DNA of 64,000 bases. Source: Ephydatia muelleri (taxonomy: Eukaryota; Porifera; Demospongiae; Spongillida; Spongillidae). Shown here piece by piece: positions 10,744 to 22,405 of this stretch (its first letter is position 1; each line of letters starts with the position of its first letter). The notes beneath the pieces are model-generated. The model searched no databases. It had not been told where the DNA came from and saw nothing but the letters and a program-made list of their open reading frames with translations. The DNA is taken from contig JABACO010000001.1 of NCBI GenBank assembly GCA_013339895.1, positions 26,359,131 to 26,423,130 of the forward strand. Direction: 5' to 3'. Both the position numbers and the translations under genes were made by a program.

Positions 10744-12969
10744 CTGGCATATGTGGAAAACACACAGAGATTCATGCAAATGTATTACATCGAGACTAAT
10801 ATGTGTAGTGAGGTCAGAAAGGGTATAACTGGCTGGTTCATTCCATGTCAGATTAGTTTACATTCAGTCTATTCCCTGTACCCGGTTAGAGGGCATAAGA
10901 CCACAACATCTTGCATGCACGTGGGATTGGTGACGATGGCCAACCAACGTGTGTTGGAGGAGAGTTGAAATAAACTAAAGCAAACCACAATTGAAAGAGT
11001 TGTAGCTAAGAACCAAAGTGTGGCACGTCAAATGCATGCTGCTGAAAGCTTGAAAGTGATTGAGCATCCCAGAAGCTATCTGCTTTAGCTACACGTCATC
11101 TGTCACAGGCGTTTGCGGCCATATACTTTGTGGACAAAAAGTATGTAATCCGAAAAATTGAAATGATTGCGTAATGCCTATAGCAACGCCCTTGACAACC
11201 TGGAGAGCTGAAAACATGAGCTGGTACAAAAGACGGGATGGCTACAAGCGCCATTTAAAAGCAGATTACAAAAGAAGCTACAGTTTTCTCTTTTTGATGC
11301 AAGTCATTATGGCCAGCAATATATGCCACGGCAAGTTATGGCTGTTGAAAGCGGGTAACCCTCGACGTACCCTTCCTCTTCGAAGTGTGTTTTCCACGTT
11401 CCCAACCGATAGAAAGTTTGAATTCAAGCTAGAAATTAAAGCTAACAGAATGTACTATCTAGTTCTCGTATGTTCTTGTAGCCACGATTTTTTTTACCAG
11501 CGATACTTACTATTGAAGTCTATCCTGAATTGCGGGATTATTATTAGGAGGAGGCGCCACATTTTGTAGAACTGCAATCAGTAAGTGCTCCTTAACAATG
11601 AGCAACAAATGTTTCACAGGATCTGGTACCGAATGGTACATCCTTTGCAAGGTGTATGAATGGATTGGCTTCTTTCTCACCCCATGAGACCGAATCCAAT
11701 ATGTGTTTGCCATGCCAATACGCTCTTTGAGAATATTTTATTCTTAGTTATACCTACAGGGTCTTGTGTATATGGTTGCCAACTAACACACTACCTAAGT
11801 ATTGTTGCCTATGGATGTTAAAAGATTGGAGGGCTTCATCCAATCGCTTGACAAAGAGACCAGCAAATTCCTTGTCAGTCACTTTGGTGCTGTTGATTAT
11901 TTCCTCCTTCTGTTTGCGTGCTTTCAATCAGTGTTTGTTTAAACCTTACCATCTTCTCTACAGACTGTCTCATGTCTTCCACCAGCTGTACGATAATCTG
12001 AGTTTGACCTATGCCATGAACCACTGGATGGTACAGTCAGTACATACCAATGCCCTACATGGTAGCTCCAAGCTCCAGTGGTTGGCTCACAATCATTAGG
12101 CATATGGGACACCACAGCTGCTCCACATCCAGTGAAAATCCCATTTGGAAGGGAGGGGCAACTGCACGACTGCCAGCAACAATTTTGTGCGGGATTTAAG
12201 TTTGCTGGTTGACCACCTGACTTTTGTGGTTCGTTGTTTTGGTAGTGTAAACTTACATGTATACATGTACATGTATACATGCATCAATTCAGTACACATA
12301 ATTATTTTATGGTACCTTCTTGCAGACAACTGCTGTGTGCACTGTCCAATCAAAAGGCTAAGTAAACTATGTACTCTTCAGATAATTTCCATCCATTGCC
12401 TGTGTTAATTGCACAGACTGAGTCTGCCATAGATATATTATCTATGAGTCTGCAAACTCTCTGCACATGTATGAACTCCTTTTTCCCCTTGTTTCTCTAG
12501 CCTCCGTCAAGAAGCGCCATACACTCTGCATCGCGGGTTTATCTTCATTACGTGGATCCCCATACAATACTGCCCCTTTTATTCATTAAAAAACTCACGT
12601 CTAGATCACAGGTTTAAAAAATCGTGGCTAGTTCTGTGTGTTGTATATGTGTTTCCCCATGTGTGCTGATGAGCGTTATTGCTCGCCAAACGTTTTCTAT
12701 CGGTTGGTTCCTCCACTACGCACGCTTAAAGTAACCCTCTCTTTTCCCGCCAAAGACACATGGGCGTGAAAACGAGCTGCGCATATCACTGATAATAATG
12801 CTTGTACTTGCGCGTCGATGGTTTTGTTTACTGATATGTTACAGCATTTGCAGATGCTATTTATTTTTACTAAACGTCTCAAAGTAAGTATGATTTGTGA
12901 TTCGCAAAACATGAACAGTATAATGAGATATGATATTACTTTTGGTTTTGGTTCTTTGTAAATTACGGT
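10744..12969. other. Unassigned; possible transposon-derived minus-strand exons at 11805-12110
   Basis: On the minus strand, 11925-11805 encodes KVTDKEFAGLFVKRLDEAL and about 12110-11945 another open stretch with a GT donor-like end. The style resembles mobile-element proteins, but I cannot name a family. 11174-11569 on the plus strand is open without recognisable content. A TACATGTATACATGTA-type palindromic stretch lies near 12252-12280. Confidence 0.25.
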
Positions 12970-15617
12970 CACTGTGCTACAAGTTGGATATACGATAGTG
13001 TATACTCTGCGTATATGCTAAATATACATATGAATATACACATGCTATACGCAAAGAATACGCATTGGTATATTTTGCGGATAGAACCAGAATCTCATGT
13101 CGTATATTTTGCGTATACTCGATACTATCACGTGCGCTTATTATGGGTTTGTTAACATATGTCTCCGTGCACCATGTCCGCTTCCGTACTCAGCACATAT
13201 TTGGAAACGTCTCCGAATCTGTTCACTGTATACTAGCTTGTTTCTATTTGTGTACTCATGATCAAATTTATAATAAAATTATCAATACAATCGATAAAAG
13301 AAAACATAAAATGCGTTATAACGTTCAAGCTTTCTCTCGAATCATCCAGGGTTGTGCAGTTGGTGGACTGGATGCGTCTAAGAGCGGTCCTTCAACTCTC
13401 TGCTTCTATGGATGGAGCCTCGAGTTGCTGGTTCCTTTTATTCGTTCATCCAAGTCATCAATCAAGTCATTTAGCGTGTCAGAACGTCACAACGGACGGC
13501 GACGTTGTAGAGTTTGAGCATTCTGGTCGTCGCTCTCCTCTTCTGACATCATTGTAGGCTTGATGTCCCCCATAACTGCTTCTCTTCTTCTATCAGCATT
13601 TGGCACCCTTTCTCCCACAACTACGCCACAATAGCCTTTCTTCTGTCTGCATAACAAACCTTTTTACCTAATGCTACAGCAGGAAAAGAGCATAACAAGA
13701 CATAGGTAGGACGTACGCTGTTGAGCTTAATAGCCTTCAATTACCCTGAGTTCGCTTGTACCACCTAGTAAAAAGAGGATATGGTGGTAGGGTGAATAAA
13801 TAGGATTATGAATTTAAGGCTCTACCTTTAACTGTAGCGACAATAGCGTGAAGGTCTTCATCGAACTCTGCCGCGATACATGGTCGTGATTGCGTTAGAA
13901 AAAAGCGCACAATCGCTTACCTTTCATCAAGCCGAACTGAAGTGCTGATCTTCCTTCTGACTGCTAGAATTCTGAAATATGCCTTACCTATATTTCAGTG
14001 GGGCTTCCACTATATCCTTGCGATGCAATACAGCTTCATCGATGTGTCTTAGTATATCAGCGACGACTTGCTATTCCATGGCCGGTGAACTTACCTGAAA
14101 TCCAAGTCCGCGGACGCTGCGCTGTCCTGGCAATTTGCCGGGTGAGGCATCGTCAAAATGTCTTGGCATAAACAAAATGGTTTACGAACTATGAACATCT
14201 CTATATACTTTTGGACTAACCTGACGTCCGTCATCCAGTTCTTTCTGGTGTGCTGGCAGCTGCCTGATATCCCTGCGACCTCGATCGCCCACTCCGCGTG
14301 GTAGTTTGGCGCCAAATTACTAGTACACTTGTAATTAATTTAATAAGTTTATAAACGTAGTCTACATGTATGACAAATGTCGTTTCAAACTTTCAATTCA
14401 CTAGATAGTTTTACTATCTATGGTATCACATATGTGTGGGGCTTGTGAAGTGCACTAATATTCACGGTAATCCACTTCTGAAGAAACGCGTAGCTGGGTT
14501 TGCTAGACTATTTTGTAGTTATGAGATTAGCATGCATCGTGCTATTTGTGTTCTGATTGGTAAGACGCTCGGTAGCCGGTTGAAGTTGTGAAGGGTATTC
14601 CAGTGTCACGTAACCACAATGAGCAGCTCAGCTTTCCCATGATGATACACGTATATAATCTATGGCACAAGGTGGGGGCGTGGCATAATAACAAACACAG
14701 CCGTCTATATAAGTTCGATCAGATGCATAGCTCCTCAAAATGCTTTCTATGCACCGTCACATGGTCTAGAGCCACAAGTGTATGTTGTATGCATCTATAC
14801 TTGTACATGATCAGCCGCTAATAGGTATTAATCATGCACTGAACAAAACATTAATGTGCATGCATTGCATATTCATACTATTAATATTGTTATTTTATGT
14901 TTATGAATCTTACAACTGCGCATGCATCATGTAGGATGCAAACCTTGAGGTGTTGTTATAACTGTGCCGGCATTAATTCATAATTCGATACATGCGAAAT
15001 GAATGCACGCGCGTTCTTTATTTTTATACATGATTCAATCCGATATGTGCTATGTGAGAGAGCTGTGATAATCATGACCCAAGTAGAAAGTCATTCAGAA
15101 CTGCTGCTTCTATGTTTATGCATACTTATCACATGGTATACGCATTGAAACATGCTTTGTTGGGATTTTAAACAGGCATTCAGGTGTCCGATCGCAAGCC
15201 CCTTTTCCTTTTGCATGTGATGATCATGACCCATGTAGAAAGCCATTCTGAACTGTTTCCCCTATGTTTACACATACCTATTACATGGTATAGCCATTGA
15301 AACATGATTGGTTGGGATGTTAATATTTATAATTGATGTTCCATTAACTCTCATTTCGGTCTTTCTCAGGGACTGTAGGTTTATACTGAGGTGTTCACAT
15401 CTTTATATTAGGCTGTTCTAAGTGTTGAAGGTCGTAACAATCTCATTGTAATGCCCATGTACCATGTGATGGTAATGACCACGATACTAAAGTTACACAT
15501 GTGTTAATCAATATGTACATATATACACGCATGTGCTGATGTACAATGATGATGGTCTGGTGTCAATAGTGGTGTGATGTCAAAGCTTCCTTGCCCTTTA
15601 AAGTAGCCAGCCATGAT

Positions 15618-16125
15618 GTCCTGAATTGAGACAGAATTTAGGGCTCAATTCCACATTTGAACAGAAACACTATGACTCACGTGGCGGTAACGCCCACTTC
15701 CGGTCACAGGCTCATCTTGGGGATGGGTCACTCTCTTCACCTTGCAATGTGGACTGTCGTGGTGAGATGCTGCTCTGAATTGTGACAGAATTTAGAGCTC
15801 AATTTCACATTTTAACAGAGACACTATGACTCACGTGGCGGTAACGCCCACTTCCGGTCACAGGCTCATCTTGGGGGTGGGTCACTCTCTGCACCCTGCA
15901 ATGTGGACTGTCGTGGTGACATGCTGCTCTGAATTGTGACAGAATTTAGAGCTCAATTTCACATTTTAACAGAGACACTATGACTCACGTGGCGGTAACG
16001 CCCACTTCCGGTCACAGGCTCATCTTGGGGGTGGGTCACTCTCTGCACCCTGCAATGTGGACTGTCGTGGTGACATGCTGCTCTGAATTGTGACAGAATT
16101 TAGAGCTCAATTTCACATTTTGAAT
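15618..16125. repeat. ~153-bp tandem repeat, three copies plus a partial
   Basis: The landmark GGCGGTAACGCCCACTTCCG recurs at about 15682, 15836 and 15988. A fourth unit starts at 16081 and breaks off. Copies 2 and 3 are almost identical. Each unit contains the short palindrome GGCGGTAACGCC. Confidence 0.9.
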
Positions 16126-16129
16126 GTGA

Positions 16130-16530
16130 ACGTGAAGCAAACCACTCATACCCATCAGTCACTTGACCCCTACCATTGGGGTGGGAGCTTAAACAGCAAA
16201 CCTTGCATCACATACACTTGAATGTGCAGACATGAAAGTTTGTCATTAGAAGCAAACCACTCACCTGAGATAGCTATACTCATCAGTGTCACCATCAGAC
16301 AGTCACATCCCCATTAGAGTCACATGACCTCTACTTGACCGGGTGACAACTCTGACCAATTTATACACCAAACCATGTGTCACATATCTACACAAATAGA
16401 CATGAAAGGTTGTAAATTGCATTATTAAAAGCAAACCACTCACTTTAGATAGCCACACCCATCAGAGTCACATGACTCTTAGGAGACAATTGGGGTGACA
16501 ACTCGACCAATTTGAAGCATATACACCAAA
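16130..16530. repeat. Degenerate ~120-180-bp repeat, three copies
   Basis: AGCAAACCACTCA recurs at about 16136, 16251 and 16430. Each is followed by a 'CAT(C)AG-TCAC' block and a trailing 'ACACCAAACC' phrase. Divergent from one another. Confidence 0.6.
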
Positions 16531-16691
16531 CCTAGCCAGGAGATGGGCGAGGGGTGGGGATGGGGGGGTTGTTGGGTCGGGTCGGTCGAACGACCCCCTC
16601 CCGACGACTACCATCCACTACTACAAGTTATATATAGAAATGGACGGCTCCCGGGAGTGGTACTAGGCTGCCATAACTCGGACCTGAAGCG

Positions 16692-16727
<36 letters not shown>
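16692..16727. repeat. Homopolymer of 36 C
   Basis: An uninterrupted run of 36 cytosines on the plus strand. It lies close to other G- and C-rich tracts (16541-16570), near a hAT-like end phrase at 16732-16757. Confidence 0.95.
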
Positions 16728-16730
<3 letters not shown>

Positions 16731-17654
16731 ATTGGCCCAGTTGTGAATCCACCGCTCGCTATAAGTCGAGTCCCAAACAGAACGATGTCGACACCCCGGC
16801 CACTTTCAAGTGGCTGGCCTGCATTGTCCGAATCGAATATTACGCATGTGGTCCCACTACAGCTTATAATTCTGGCATCAAAACTATCCTATTTTAACTG
16901 ATCACATACCTTGTAAATTTTTAGTTGAAGGTATAGGTATTCGAATTTAAACCATCAAAATAGTTATAGGGTTATTAAGAAATTTAATGTTTTAAATTTG
17001 ATAATTCATATCTACGTGGATATCGAGCATACTGCCTACGACTCGCGCTACGAGTCTTCATACGATTCTTGATATTTGCCTCTTGATCCAAGTCTATAGA
17101 GGCGTTCCCATGCTGGCAACTACCAATTCCTTTAATACCGACTACGAATCCGATCCATAAAGTTTTATTGACCACTACTGTATGTCCACAATGCTCTACG
17201 TTCGAAATCACATTGGAAACATACAGCCATACATTCTTGATCGAGAGGTTCAAACTTATAATCTGAAGAGTCATATCAAAGTCATTTCTATTATTACGTA
17301 AGTTATCTAATTTGCAAATTCATTGTGGTTTGTGTATTCTTAATACTTCGAGAATACGCGCAATGAATAATTGTCACCTGTGGATTCTTAAAATATACCA
17401 GGTGGATATTCGTAATATACACTACCCTTGGTATATTGATGGTATACGCAAAATATACACAAAAATATACGCTATCGTATACTACGTTTTTTGCACAGTG
17501 GGTATTGTCTAATTATCGATTTTTTGTCCAGCCGCAAACGTCCGTGCTGTAGATATTTGTTCGTCGCGTGCGCGTCGGGTAGGGGTGGGCGGCATTTCAT
17601 ACGCGATGAGGGGGGGGGGGAGGGCGGCCGCCCTATGCTGAATCCCCCCCACAC

Positions 17655-17740
17655 ACACACACAAATTAAATGACGCCGCTGTTTGCGCATGTTTAATGGA
17701 AAGCACAAGTTAAATACACTACAGATCTTAAGAATGAAGA
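17655..17740. other. Target sequence S, copy 1, left fragment
   Basis: Starts after a CA run with AAATTAAATGACGCC and ends GAATGAAG at the Ngaro-1 junction. Matches 42583-42663. Confidence 0.85.
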
Positions 17741-17890
17741 TACCGTTTAACGCAAGGAGTTAAACGAAGTTAACACAACGGGCCAGCACACAATCTCCTA
17801 AAGGCGCATGCGCAGAGCCTAAAGCAGACACGCGGCTCAGTCCAGCGTGAAAGGTCGAACATAAGGACAAACAGGCAACCGTTTTTTTTT
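17741..17890 (+). repeat. Ngaro-1 repeat A1
   Basis: Begins ATACCGTTTAACGCAAGG and ends in a T run. Repeated at 23570-23724. Confidence 0.95.
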
Positions 17891-17897
17891 TATTTTT

Positions 17898-18191
17898 ATG
17901 GGGGACAAAGAGAACCAAACGAGTGCTCAAGGGCAGCAGGATGCGACCAGTTCTCACCACCAGCACTCACAGGGGCAGCAGGATGCGACCAGTTCACACC
18001 ACCAGCACTCACAAGGGCAGCGGGACTCTACCGCTACAAACCAGCAAAAGGGAACGGAAGTTACGTTGGAAAATCTGAAATGGGTGATGCGGTCCGTAGC
18101 AAGAGAGGTATTTGAAGAACACCGTGGCCAGCGACAGCAGGGCGAGTCATCCCTACAAAGCGGGACGACGGGTAAGCGGAAATATAAGTAA
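17898..18191 (+). CDS. Ngaro-1 leader ORF / first gag exon
   Basis: 97 codons from an ATG just after the A1 T run. Begins MGDKENQTSAQGQQ and contains two repeats of a Gln/His/Ser unit (GQQDATSSHHQHSQ), followed by a predicted helix, EVTLENLKWVMRSVAREVFE, that is conserved in Ngaro-2 (EITLESLKTVMRCVAKEVFD). The conserved GGGACGACGG|GTAAGCG at the end looks like a splice donor after 18171, in phase 1. Splicing to 19386 would continue in frame into gag. If unspliced, the ORF simply stops at 18191. Function unknown; probably the N-terminal part of Gag. Confidence 0.7.
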   Translation: MGDKENQTSAQGQQDATSSHHQHSQGQQDATSSHHQHSQGQRDSTATNQQKGTEVTLENLKWVMRSVAREVFEEHRGQRQQGESSLQSGTTGKRKYK

Positions 18192-19385
18192 TTAGGGTAC
18201 TGGTAAGGGCGGCATGTCCTTTACGTAGCCGGCGGTGGGCCCCGCAAAAATATATATATATATATATATATAATAATAATAATTATATATATATATATAC
18301 TGGGAGTGGCCGGCCATTAAGTGGCACGTAAGAAGTGGCGGGGCGGACCCCCAGTTTGGCGATCTATTGTTTAAAATAACAATTATAGGCTAGGGTGGTG
18401 TTGGTGAAATGGCTAGGGGTGGACCCCTAGTGGTTATGAAAAAAAAAAAAAAAAAAAAAAAGGGCTAGGGGTGGACCCCTAGTGGTTATGGAAAATGGCT
18501 AGGGGTGGATCCCTAGTGGTTATAAAAAAAAAAATTAAAAAAAAAAAAGGCTAGGGGTGGACCCCTAGCAGTTATGGAAATGGCTAGGGAGGACCCCTAG
18601 CGATTATGGAAAATGGCTAAGGGTGGACCCCTAGTGGTTATGGGAAAAGGCTAGGGGTGGACCCCTAGTGGTTAGGGAAAATGGCTAGGGGTGGACCCCT
18701 AGTGGTTATGAAAGTGGCTAGGGAGGACCCCTAGCGGTTATGAAAAATGGCTAGGGGTGGACCCCTAGTGGTTATGGAAAATGGCTAGGGTTGGACCCCT
18801 AGTGGTTATGGAGAATGGCTAGGGGTGGACCCCTAGTGGTTATGAAAAATGGTAGGGGAGGACCCCTTATGGTTATGGAAAATGGCTAGGGGTGGACCCC
18901 CTGGTGGTTATGAAAATGGCTAGGGGTGGACCCCTAGTGGTTATGGAAAATGGCTAGGGGTGGACCCCTAGTGGTTATGGAATATAGCTAGGGGTGGACC
19001 CCTAGTGGTTAATAAATGGCTAGGGGTGGACCCCTAGTGGTTAACAAATGGCTAGGGGTGGACCCCTAGTGGTTAATAAATGGCTAGGGGTGGACCCCTA
19101 GTGGTTATGGAAAAGGCAAGACTGGACTCCTAATGGTTGTTGGAAATGGCTAGGGCAGACCTCCAATGGTTAGAAATAAATAAACGAAATGGAAATTTAA
19201 AATATAAATAAATATAAATAATATTAATAATAATAAAATTAAAAAAAAAATGTAAATCTATAAAAAAAGAAATTAAGTTAAAAAAAAAAAATTTAAATAC
19301 AGGGATGGAACCCTAGCGGTTATGGAAATGGTGATTTGTATGAGGTCAGACCAAGTAGTTAATCATATGTAACGACCCAATTTAG
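18172..19385 (+). other. Predicted phase-1 intron in Ngaro-1 gag, holding hairpin array
   Basis: Donor GTAAGC at 18172, acceptor TTTAG ending 19385. Joining codon G|GA continues into TVRVGVEPSVEQVP, the same frame as gag exon 2. The Ngaro-2 counterpart is 32990-31324. Contents: a TA-rich tract (18250-18299), a ~20-copy 34-bp hairpin repeat and an A/T-rich stretch (19170-19300). Confidence 0.6.
18390..19165 (+). repeat. 34-bp hairpin tandem array (about 20 copies)
   Basis: Each unit contains CTAGGGGTGGACCCCTAG, an 8-bp stem with GG between the arms, followed by TGGTTATGGAAAAT-type spacer. Poly-A insertions interrupt some early units. Confidence 0.95.
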
Positions 19386-20306
19386 GAACTGTCAGGGTAG
19401 GAGTGGAGCCATCAGTGGAGCAGGTCCCGTCCTTACCTATACTGAGTGGACAGGACACAGTGGAGAGGAGGGGAGTAGCAGAGGCTACCCGCCAGACTGT
19501 GGGCCAGTTGTTGGCTACTGGTGCAACAGGGGTGGCTGATTGGTTATGGCCTCAAGGTGAACCGTCATCTACCAGGGTGACATATGGGGAATGGGTTCCC
19601 GCCACTCAGCAAGAGGCTGGTGGAGCGGATTCAGGCGCTTGAGTTTGTGGACATGGCTGACCTGAGACCAGCCCAGTGGCAGGAGGTCCTGGATCCGGAA
19701 CCAGATCCACGACGATATGTAATTCTGCCTGGCCTGGAGGTAGCAAGGGCAAAACGGAAGTCGGTGGAGGATATCAGAACCTGGACGATGTGCTTCACCA
19801 TCTACGTGGCTGCAGTGGGGAAGAAGCACCCTGATATGACACCAGAGTTACTGGCATATATGCTGCACATACTCCGGGCCTACCGGGAGTACGAGGAACC
19901 CGCGTGGCGTGAGTATGATGTGAGGTTTAGGCAGCAGGCAGCGGTCTCGGGAAATAGGGCATGGGCCCAGCTGGACCCACAACTTTACAATCAATGTTTC
20001 GTGGGCAGGGCAAGGCGGGCAGCAAACCCGCAGGTGTCAGAAGCAGCGGAAATGGCACAGAGGCCAGCTAGGGCTGAACAAAAGGCTGGAGTCGGAGGGA
20101 AAGCAAAAACGGATGTGTGCTTCCGTTTCAACAAAAACCGATCATGTCCCTATGATCATTGCCGTTTCCGTCACAGATGTTCTGTTTGTGGGGGCCAGCA
20201 CCCTAGTACGGAATGTAAAAAAAGACTCCTCCAAAAACTAGTATTGTGCATTTGCATTCGCATCAGTTGTGATTTGGCATTACATATAAAGGGGAAGGGT
20301 TGTTAA
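19386..20306 (+). pseudogene. Ngaro-1 gag, second exon, with +1 frameshift
   Basis: After the acceptor the frame encodes a linker (VGVEPSVEQVP), then breaks at a GGGG run (19586-19589): one extra G compared with Ngaro-2 shifts the frame. The downstream frame (19584-20306) holds the structural part, including RPAQWQEVLDPEPDPRRYV and MTPELLAYMLHILRAYREYE. A CCCH-type zinc motif follows (C-x8-C-x4-C-x3-H, starting CFRFNKNRSC), then a C-x2-C-x3-H-x4-C knuckle. Both zinc motifs are kept in Ngaro-2, where the first has the classical x5 spacing. Expected role: nucleocapsid, binding the element RNA. Confidence 0.75.
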
Positions 20307-20617
20307 ATTAATGGAATAAACAAACCCTTCCTCCACTTGGGGTGGTCTGCTGTCAGGTAAACTCCACCTCATGGTGTGACGTTTCATATTACTTGCGTCA
20401 GCCATCCTGAGTTGGTGGGCTTGGGATAGGCTGATATGTATCTTGGGGGTAGGGCTATTAAATTAAACAAACCCTCCACTTTGGTCTGCTGTCAGGTAAA
20501 CTCCACCTCAGGGTGTGACGTTTTCACTTACTTGCGTCAGCCATTCCGAGATGGTAGGCTTAAAATAAGCTGATATATATGTAGTTTAACGGCATGTCTT
20601 TCTCTCTGGCTCATTAG
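20307..20617 (+). other. Gag-pol spacer with duplicated motif and pol splice acceptor
   Basis: Two ~130-bp near-repeats, each containing GTCAGGTAAACTCCACCT (about 20356 and 20486). The core GTAAACTCCACCT also occurs twice in the Ngaro-2 spacer. A conserved acceptor-like TCATTAG ends at 20617; no ATG opens the pol frame. Confidence 0.5.
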
Positions 20618-22405
20618 GTCAGGGCTACGGGGTTGGTGCCTTCACAGATCAGCTTCTAACATTGAATAGATGCACACCATTAATACCTAACAAGGGCCCA
20701 GCTGAGCTGCAGAATATATCGACTCCCTTGAAGGCTGAAGAATGGGAGAAGGCACTGGTGGGCCACCCCGATGAGGATTTAGTGGCATATATCGTGTCAG
20801 GGATACAGACGGGCTTCCGGGTTGGCTTCGATTATGCAAAACAGAGATGCATCAGCGCTAGAGCCAATTTACCTTCGGCCGCGGAGAACCAGGAGGTTGT
20901 GACGGCCTATCTTAAGGAGGAGTGTGCCCAGGGCCGCGTGATACGGATGGGTCCTGCGGAGACGGTGGTAGGGTTACAGATCAGCCCCTTCGGCGTGATC
21001 CCCAAGGGCCAGACGGGGAAGTGGCGACTGATAGTGGATTTGTCATCTCCGCACGGGAGCAGCGTGAACGACGGAATCGACAGTGAATTGTGTTCACTGT
21101 CCTACGTAAGTGTGGAAGACGTAGCATCAATAATCCTCCGACTGGGGAGGGGCACACTAATGGCGAAGGTCGATATAAAGAGTGCATACAGGCTACTTTC
21201 GGTACATCCGGAGGATCGACTGCTGCTAGGCATGGAGTGGCAGGGCTTGGCATACATCGACACGACCTTACCGTTCGGGTTGCGCTCTGCTCCTAAGATA
21301 TTTACGGCTGTGGCCGACATGTTGGAGTGGGTATTCCAAAAACGGGGGGGTCAAGCACGTGAGACACTATTTGGACGATTTCATACTCCTGGGGCCCACA
21401 CACAACGATACATGTCAGAAGGGATTGGATGTGGTGCTGGAGACATGCGAATGCTTAGGTGTTCCATTGGCGCTGGAGAAATTGGAGGGACCAACAACCT
21501 GCCTGACATTTCTGGGTATCGAAATTGATACGATAACGTTGGAGCTCCGACTGCCCGAGGCGAAGCTGCAAGCGGTGCGGACCGCTGCAAAAGCCTGGTA
21601 CGGGCGACGGAGCGGAACAAAGCGGGAGCTGCTATCGCTGATTGGTGTGTTGGGCCACGCGTGTAAAGTGGTTCGCCCGGGAAAGCGGTTCCTTCGCAGA
21701 CTAATTAACCTCTCTAACTGTACTCGACAGTTAAACCGGCACATCCGTCTCAATATGGAGTGTCGATCCGACCTTGGATGGTGGTATATATTCCTCCCGC
21801 AGTGGAACGGGGTGTCAATGATGTGGGACGACAGAAAGAAACACCCGGACCAGATGGTTTGGAGCGACGCGTCTGGCAGTTGGGGTTGCGGCGCTTACTG
21901 GCACACAAGGTGGTTCCAGTACCCATGGACGGAGGTGTCCACAGAGTGGTCGATCGCAGTGAAAGAGATGGTGCCTGTAATGTGGGGCTGTTTTGTTTGG
22001 GGCAGTGAATGGGTAAGAGGAGTGGTGCAGTGGAGCTGCGACAATCTCGCAGTGGTGGAGGTTATTAACCGCGGCTGCTCTAAGGATGAACACCTGGCTC
22101 ACTTACTACGGTGCATTCACTTCGCGGAGGCAAAGTTCAACTTTACGTTGGTGGCCCGACATGTAGAAGGAGTTGCTAACGATAAGGCAGATGACCTGTC
22201 GCGTAATCGCCTCTCTTCCTTCCTTTCTAAGGTGTCCGAGGCAGACGACCGACCGACACAGATACCACCCTGGCTAGAGCAACTGGGAGCAGTCACCGGG
22301 GAATGGACAAACAAGACCTGGGTAAGGTGGTTGAGAGACTCCTTCATGAGTCCCTCGCCCCTTCCTCTAGACGCGTCTATTGTTCCGCGCAGAACCGCTA
22401 CTTAA
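20618..22405 (+). pseudogene. Ngaro-1 pol: reverse transcriptase-RNase H, frameshifted
   Basis: Frame 1 runs from the acceptor at 20617 through the fingers/palm of the RT (WRLIVDLSSPHG, LMAKVDIKSAYRLL, LPFGLRSAPKIF). It leaves frame at a G7 run (21344-21350), immediately before the catalytic YLDD box. From 21359 the second frame continues with HYLDDFILLG, the thumb, and an RNase H domain with its acidic residues in VWSDASGSWGCGAYW, SCDNLAVVEVIN and NDKADDLSRNRL. Ngaro-2 has no such long G run. The C-terminus overlaps the recombinase ORF by about 100 nt in another frame, as in Ngaro-2. A single base separates this copy from an open frame. Confidence 0.85.

Larger units (their letters stand above)
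12970..17500. mobile_element. CACTA/EnSpm-like non-autonomous element
   Basis: The left end reads CACTGTGC and the right end is its complement GCACAGTG. GGT flanks both ends as a 3-bp target duplication. The ends share ATACGATAG(T/C)GTATA after 12-15 bp. Both subterminal regions contain repeated TATATTTTGCGTATAC motifs (about 13068, 13102 and, inverted, 17440), as CACTA elements typically do. The interior holds two tandem repeat arrays and a 36-nt C tract but no transposase I can recognise, so it is probably non-autonomous. Confidence 0.6.

Noticed and set aside
13340-13440. tRNA-like phrase with GGTTC
   Set aside because: Could not be folded into a cloverleaf with a proper acceptor stem; no tRNA or rRNA gene was found in the window.
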